The translations under genes and the position numbers were made by a program. The notes under the pieces were generated by a model. It saw only the letters and a program-made list of their open reading frames with translations, did no database searches and was not told the DNA's origin. From Candidatus Woesearchaeota archaeon (GTDB lineage Archaea; Nanobdellota; Nanobdellia; Woesearchaeales; UBA583): a stretch of DNA of 64,000 nt. Location of the stretch: the NCBI GenBank assembly GCA_023898345.1, contig CP060218.1:558001-622000 (forward strand), written 5' to 3'. Shown in pieces: positions 60,333-64,000 of this stretch. Each line of letters opens with the position of its first letter. Position 1 is the stretch's first letter.

Positions 60333-60889
60333 GAGTATGCTGCAAATTCTCCTTTTTTGATGAGAAAAGGTGGAAACTTATCTACTTCAAAAAAATAAGT
60401 CCTTCTACCATATATTCTCAAATCTTCTTCTGTTCCTTTTGGCAAAGTAATGATTGGGGGAACTCTCTCTTCAAGAGTAGAACCTGCTGCAGTTTTTCCT
60501 ACTAACCCCATTCTCAGAAAATGTTCAAAATCCTCGGCTTCTTCTCCTCCTCTGCAAACTATAACCTCATAAGGACTTTTCTGATGATTTTCAGCAAGTT
60601 CATAAAATAAACTCTTTATCCAGTTTCTATCTAAAAGTTTTTTTTGGGCATCTTTGATTAAATAAGAATAAAATAGAACATTCTCTGCGCTTTTCTTCTT
60701 TTCTTCTTCTAAAAGTCTTTCTCGAGCATCTCTTATTAAATACGAATAAAACAGGTCTGCTTTTCCTTTTTCCGTCAGTTCTTTTTCCAACTCCACTCCT
60801 CTTTGAAACAGGCATTTATCTCTCCATGCTATTTCTCTCCAAATCTCATTTTCTAAAGCATCATCTAACTTCCGGCTATCAATTTCCAT
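60329..60889 (-). CDS. Unknown protein with an internal helical duplication
   Basis: 186 residues. Two copies of a ~26-residue helical unit lie in tandem: DLFYSYLIRDARERLLEEEK and VLFYSYLIKDAQKKLLDR, with a possible third weak start LFYELAENHQKS. The C-terminal half (EVIVCRGGEEAEDFEHFLR ... RRTYFFEVDKF) is globular and unassigned. No membrane segment. Its stop overlaps the end of herA by 4 nt, converging. Confidence 0.6.
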   Translation of the reverse strand: MEIDSRKLDDALENEIWREIAWRDKCLFQRGVELEKELTEKGKADLFYSYLIRDARERLLEEEKKKSAENVLFYSYLIKDAQKKLLDRNWIKSLFYELAENHQKSPYEVIVCRGGEEAEDFEHFLRMGLVGKTAAGSTLEERVPPIITLPKGTEEDLRIYGRRTYFFEVDKFPPFLIKKGEFAAYS

Positions 60890-61270
60890 TTCTTTTTTGA
60901 TTTTCCTAGAAAGCTTATAATCCTATGTCTCTTTTTCTGTTTCTTCACTTAGTACTTTTTTCCAAAACTATTTTTTCCTTCCTTCTGAGACCTTTCTTTT
61001 TAGAACTGAATATTTTTCTTATATTTTCCTTTTTTCTTTTATTTCTCTACATTTTTCCTTTAGAAGTTTTTTCATCTTCCTTTTCTTTGAAAAAAATCTC
61101 TATCTAAAAATGGTCATTATTGGGTTATGACAAAAATTTCCTACCTTTTTCCAAGACAAAAAATAAAAAGACTGTTCTATCGGCCCTTTTTTTACTTCTG
61201 AAAATCCTCTTTCTTTTTTCAAAGTACTACCGACAAGTTTAAAATAAATAGTTTCTTATCTTAATCCAAA
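60890..61270. other. 381-bp intergenic region, T-rich, no supported gene
   Basis: Plus strand is strongly T-rich. A 60-codon hydrophobic frame at 60925-61107 (MSLFLFLHLVLFSKT) is likely a by-product of poly-pyrimidine composition. TTTAAAATAAATAG at ~61240 is the probable promoter of the 61271 gene. Confidence 0.5.
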
Positions 61271-61546
61271 ATGGGAATTAATGATGTTTCAGGTCCTACA
61301 GCACTACTACTCATAGGTTTGTCTTTTGCAGTATCTTACTCTGGTACTGGCTATGTTGTTAGAATCTGTAAAGCACTCTCTTCAGGTGAACACAGACAAA
61401 TCGAAGCTCCTGCCACAACTCGTGCGGGAGGTCTTGAAATAAGTCTTGGAGATAATTGTCGAATGAGTATCGAAAATGGGCACCCTTACATTATACAGGG
61501 CGACAAAGCAAACTGCCCCCCTCCTCCACTTTCTTACAAAAATTAG
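61271..61546 (+). CDS. Small membrane-anchored protein, unknown
   Basis: 91 residues: MGINDVSGPTALLLIGLSFA gives one N-terminal hydrophobic helix, followed by a soluble part with three Cys (RICKAL, DNCRM, ANCPPPP). A TATA-like TTTAAAATAAAT is ~27 nt before ATG, supporting expression. No family recognised. Repeat A copy 6 starts 8 bp after its stop. Confidence 0.6.
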   Translation: MGINDVSGPTALLLIGLSFAVSYSGTGYVVRICKALSSGEHRQIEAPATTRAGGLEISLGDNCRMSIENGHPYIIQGDKANCPPPPLSYKN

Positions 61547-61553
61547 ACGTGAT

Positions 61554-61696
61554 TCCTTAGCTGGGTATTATACCCCGCAGCTCTGCAGCGACCACCCAGC
61601 TGGAAGTAAAGAAATCGCGTCTTGAAAATTGCCGTAATGCCCCGGGGCTCTGCTCCGATTGGGATAGGCATATTTTAGCGATTTCTTTACTTCTGA
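61554..61696 (-). repeat. Dispersed repeat A, copy 6 (most complete)
   Basis: Read on the minus strand: AAGTAAAGAAATCGC and GCGATTTCTTTACTT form a perfect 15-bp inverted repeat around CCTATCCCAATCGGAGC and AATTTTCAAGAC; then CCAGCTGGGT...ACCCAGCT with an inner GCAGAGCTGC hairpin, ending AAGGAATC. It lies between the 61271 gene and cmk, with its left end 1 bp from the cmk stop codon. Confidence 0.92.
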
Positions 61697-61697
61697 T

Positions 61698-62378
61698 TTA
61701 TTTTTTCAAGAGCTTTCTTAGTACTATCTCATACACTTTCTCAATCTGTTCTTCAATGCTACACTCGCTTGTATCTACTTCTATGGCATCTTCTACTTTG
61801 AGAAGTGGTGAATCTGCTCTTCCTTTGTCCTGCTTGTCTCGCTCTTCTAATTGCTTTTCGAGCTCTTCAAAACTTATGTCTTCTGGTTCTTTTCCTTTGT
61901 TTCTTTGAACTAGGTCTTCGTAACGTCGTTTTGCCCGTACTTCAAGGCTTGCGTCAAGATATATTTTCACTTCGGCATCAGGAATGACGACAGAGCCTAT
62001 GTCCCTTCCTTCTGCTACGTACCCTTTTTCTTTTACTATTTCTTTTTGTTTTGTTGCAAGTAGTCGTCGAACGGGTGGCAGAGATGCAAAATCGGAACTC
62101 AATGCTCCAATTTCAGAACTTCGTATTTGTTCTTCTACATTTTCTCCGTTGAGATAGACATTATTATTTTCGTCGAAACTTATGTTTATGCCCTCTAAAA
62201 GTGCTTCTTTGAAGTCTTCTTTTTTTGTGATTCCTTGTCTTTTGAGAAAGAGGGCTAGGCTTCTGTACATGGCGCCTGTGTCCAGATATTTGTAATTGAG
62301 TTTTTTTGCAAGGCCTTTTGCGGTTGTTCCTTTTCCGCTTCCTGCTGGTCCGTCGATTGCGACATTTATCTTTTCCAT
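61698..62378 (-). CDS. cmk: Cytidylate kinase, bacterial-type
   Basis: 226 residues: P-loop GPAGSGKGTTAK, KYLDTGAMYRSLAL, ALSSDFASLPPVRRLL, EGRDIGSVVIPDAEVKIYLDAS, then KRRYEDLVQR and RDKQDKGRADSPL. These are the blocks and length (~225) of bacterial Cmk; the typical archaeal Cmk is shorter (~180) with a different P-loop. Phosphorylates CMP/dCMP. Suggests old transfer from bacteria. Shares a TATA region with dus. Confidence 0.93.
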   Translation of the reverse strand: MEKINVAIDGPAGSGKGTTAKGLAKKLNYKYLDTGAMYRSLALFLKRQGITKKEDFKEALLEGINISFDENNNVYLNGENVEEQIRSSEIGALSSDFASLPPVRRLLATKQKEIVKEKGYVAEGRDIGSVVIPDAEVKIYLDASLEVRAKRRYEDLVQRNKGKEPEDISFEELEKQLEERDKQDKGRADSPLLKVEDAIEVDTSECSIEEQIEKVYEIVLRKLLKK

Positions 62379-62395
62379 ATTAGCGAAAGATTCGA

Positions 62396-62407
62396 TGTTT
62401 TTATAAG
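62396..62407. promoter_or_regulatory. TATA box shared by divergent cmk and dus
   Basis: GTTTTTATAAGG centred near 62403: ~25 nt from cmk ATG (62378) and ~28-34 nt from the dus TTG/ATG candidates (62431/62437). Confidence 0.45.
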
Positions 62408-62436
62408 GGTTTGGAACTTTGAAAGCTTAGTTGTCT

Positions 62437-63378
62437 ATGAAAAATTTGGATATGAAAAAGCTGATTCGCAAAAATCCTTTTGTTCTTGCTCCTATGGATG
62501 CTGTGACGGACATTGCCTTTCGGGAACTATGTGAAGAGTGCGGATGTTCGTATTCTACTACGGAGCTTACCTCTGTCGAGGCTTTAGTTCGCACATTTGT
62601 TCCTCTTCACCGTTATGGACGTGGAAGGCTCAAAATTAATTCTGTTCAGTTATTTGGCTCGAAGGCTGAGCAGTTTGTTGAGGCTGCAAGGATTGTCGCT
62701 GATGAAGCTGACTGCATAGATGTTAATTTTGGCTGTCCTTCTGCAACGGTCACTCGTAACGAGGCCGGTTCTATGCTTCTTAAGGATCCTAAACAAGTTG
62801 GAAAGATTATTGATGCTTTAGTTAAACACAGCGACAAACCTATAACAGCTAAGATTCGTTTGGGTTACAAAAAGAAAAGTTATCTTGAGGTTGCCAAGGA
62901 AATTGAAGATGCTGGCGCTTCGCTCATTGCTGTTCATGGACGAACTGCTGAACAAAAATATTCGGGAAAAGCTAATTGGGATGCTATCAAGGAAGTACAT
63001 GAAACGGTGAACATTCCCGTCGTTGGCAATGGCGATATTAGTAGAGTTGAGCAGATTGACGAATATCTTGGGTCACATGCTTCAGCTTTGATGATTGGCC
63101 GTGCTGCGATTGGAAATCCCTTAATTTTTGAGGAGTTTTCTCATTACTATAAAAAAAAGGAAAAACTTATTATTCCTGACAAAAAGGAGAAACAAAAGCA
63201 ATTATTCATGCTCTATCTTAAGAAATTACAAGATTATGAACTTCATGAAGTGCACATCAGAGTCCAGAGACAAGCCATGTGGTTTTTCAAGGGGATTGAA
63301 GGCGCAAAGGAGCTGCGAGTTCGTTTGATGGCGTGCAAAACCATTGAAGATTTGCTTGCTTGTGTTGAAGAGTTTTAA
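62437..63378 (+). CDS. dus: tRNA-dihydrouridine synthase
   Basis: About 313 residues: VLAPMDAVTDIAFRELC at the N-terminus, VNFGCPSATV with the catalytic Cys, ITAKIRLGYK, AVHGRTAEQKYSGKANW, VVGNGDI and LMIGRAAIGNP for FMN binding, and a C-terminal helical tRNA-binding domain. FMN-dependent reduction of uridine in the tRNA D-loop. ATG 62437 is chosen, but a TTG at 62431 fits the promoter spacing slightly better. Confidence 0.94.
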   Translation: MKNLDMKKLIRKNPFVLAPMDAVTDIAFRELCEECGCSYSTTELTSVEALVRTFVPLHRYGRGRLKINSVQLFGSKAEQFVEAARIVADEADCIDVNFGCPSATVTRNEAGSMLLKDPKQVGKIIDALVKHSDKPITAKIRLGYKKKSYLEVAKEIEDAGASLIAVHGRTAEQKYSGKANWDAIKEVHETVNIPVVGNGDISRVEQIDEYLGSHASALMIGRAAIGNPLIFEEFSHYYKKKEKLIIPDKKEKQKQLFMLYLKKLQDYELHEVHIRVQRQAMWFFKGIEGAKELRVRLMACKTIEDLLACVEEF

Positions 63379-64000
63379 TCTTGTGTTGTTGAGAAAGAAA
63401 AGGAGTAGGTGTGGTTTTGTGGTTCATTCTTCTGAAGTTCTTTGATAATTTTTTCCATTCCTTCTAAGTGGCCTGCTCCGACAACTGCAATAATTGTTTC
63501 GTTCGGATGTTTTTGTGAGAGTTCCTGCAGTTTTTCGGACATGTACTTATTTCTGTCTTCAATGAGGATTTTGTAAAGTTCTGGGACTTCTTTTTGTACG
63601 ACTTTGAGCATTTTTGCAATTTTTTCTGCGGAAGGCACGCCTTGTTTTGGATCAAAGGAAAGTTCTTGACGATATTTTTTTTTGAAGCCTGTTGTGAGAA
63701 GCTTTGTTGCAAAACCTACTTTTTTTGTAAAGGAAAGATTTGAGAATTTTTTAAGGGTTTTTCTGATGTCAATGTCAATGAGTGCTACGGGAATTTTGGC
63801 GTCTCTTGCTGTAAGATATGCTGCTTTCATGTCAACTCCGGGTTCAATTCCAAGGGAATTTCCCACTTTCTTTTGTACGTAGGAAGCTAATTTGGCGAAG
63901 AGGTAGCCTGTTGTTCCGAGCTCTTGACGCATATAGCGATTTGTTTTGGCGTTTGATTTTTGTTCTTTGTCGGAGAGAAGTTGGCGCAAACGTCCTATAT
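63375..64000 (-). CDS. TraB/PrgY-family protein, N-terminus outside the window
   Basis: The frame is open to the right edge, so ~208 C-terminal residues are visible. GTTGYLFAKLASYVQKKVGNSLG, PGVDMKAAYLTARD, ALIDIDIRKTL, EDRNKYMSEKL and IIAVVGAGHLEGM are the TraB family blocks; the final GAGHLxG is its signature. The usual DRDI appears as DIDI. Related to the Tiki/EreA-like putative metalloprotease fold; archaeal function unknown. Its 3' end overlaps the convergent dus gene by 4 nt. Confidence 0.85.
   Translation of the reverse strand, partial: IGRLRQLLSDKEQKSNAKTNRYMRQELGTTGYLFAKLASYVQKKVGNSLGIEPGVDMKAAYLTARDAKIPVALIDIDIRKTLKKFSNLSFTKKVGFATKLLTTGFKKKYRQELSFDPKQGVPSAEKIAKMLKVVQKEVPELYKILIEDRNKYMSEKLQELSQKHPNETIIAVVGAGHLEGMEKIIKELQKNEPQNHTYSFSFSTTQD

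Noticed and set aside
60925..61107. 60-codon hydrophobic ORF (MSLFLFLHLVLF...) as a small membrane protein gene
   Set aside because: It lies in a T-rich tract where any frame gives Phe/Leu/Ser-rich peptides; no Shine-Dalgarno, and the nearby TTATAAT is only ~10 nt from the ATG.

Overview
The window is archaeal and most likely from a DPANN-type genome (Woesearchaeota/Pacearchaeota-like). It carries archaeal EF-2, GatE, eL42, the ribosomal proteins uL16/eL33/eS19/eL31, tRNA-splicing endonuclease, a DRG GTPase, HerA and Rad50, with TATA boxes about 25-30 nt before start codons, pilin-like class III signal peptides, AT-rich DNA and very compact spacing. A few bacterial-looking enzymes (cytidylate kinase, a CoaE-like kinase, a MccF-like S66 peptidase, a Fic protein) fit the mixed gene content of such genomes. 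The exact lineage cannot be fixed from the sequence alone.

Layout. 1-2.7 kb: accessory strip with the end of an S66 peptidase, a small ORF running through a tRNA-iMet 3' half, a Fic protein and two copies of dispersed repeat A. 2.8-12.8 kb: DRG GTPase, methyltransferase, an overlapping operon (NMNAT-like, B12-type radical SAM, CoaE-like kinase, SPASM-type radical SAM), a HTH regulator, a pilin-like protein, a DMT transporter, a NUDIX hydrolase, tRNA-Arg(TCT) and a LysA-like decarboxylase. 12.9-18.7 kb: a mosaic secreted subtilase with two LamG domains, small membrane proteins, a stand-alone homologue of the subtilase pro-region, and an IS5-type transposase scrap. 18.7-20.5 kb: ribosomal protein operon. 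20.6-28 kb: membrane and secreted proteins, flavodoxin-fold reductase, a RelA/SpoT-like protein, Rad50 and a large unknown. 28-39.9 kb: EF-2, a DUF4238-like gene, a short alanyl-tRNA synthetase, MFS transporter, HtpX/LemA and EndA. 40-50.6 kb: the most striking region, described below. 50.7-64 kb: secreted CARDB and LamG proteins, eL42, methyltransferase, GatE, phosphoesterase, HerA, Cmk, Dus and a TraB-family protein.

The main candidate for an undescribed system is 40.2-50.6 kb, one strand, with genes overlapping or only a few bases apart. A 1673-residue secreted protein (subtilase, MopE-type Asp/Cys repeats, CARDB-like region, C-terminal alpha/beta-hydrolase with a GHSNG elbow) is followed by two 5'-truncated copies of the hydrolase module. 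These lack signal peptide and protease. Their shared part is about 98% identical in DNA and then breaks abruptly into divergent C-terminal tips. Every tip is followed directly by one or two small 4-5 helix membrane proteins, all different. A homology joint of about 80 bp at the base of the module in the full-length gene coincides with a sharp change in base composition. This is the layout of bacterial polymorphic toxins (full-length effector, orphan tips, tip-specific immunity genes), here with a lipase-like tip. The subtilase locus at 12.9-18.4 kb looks like a second, protease-based version: its catalytic half was swapped as an AT-rich block, next to small membrane proteins and a secreted pro-domain homologue that could act as an inhibitor.

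Other points: two intergenic repeat families (A, six copies; B, three copies), symmetric TATA boxes that appear to serve two divergent genes, leaderless first genes versus Shine-Dalgarno sites inside operons, and an AlaRS that ends before its editing domain.
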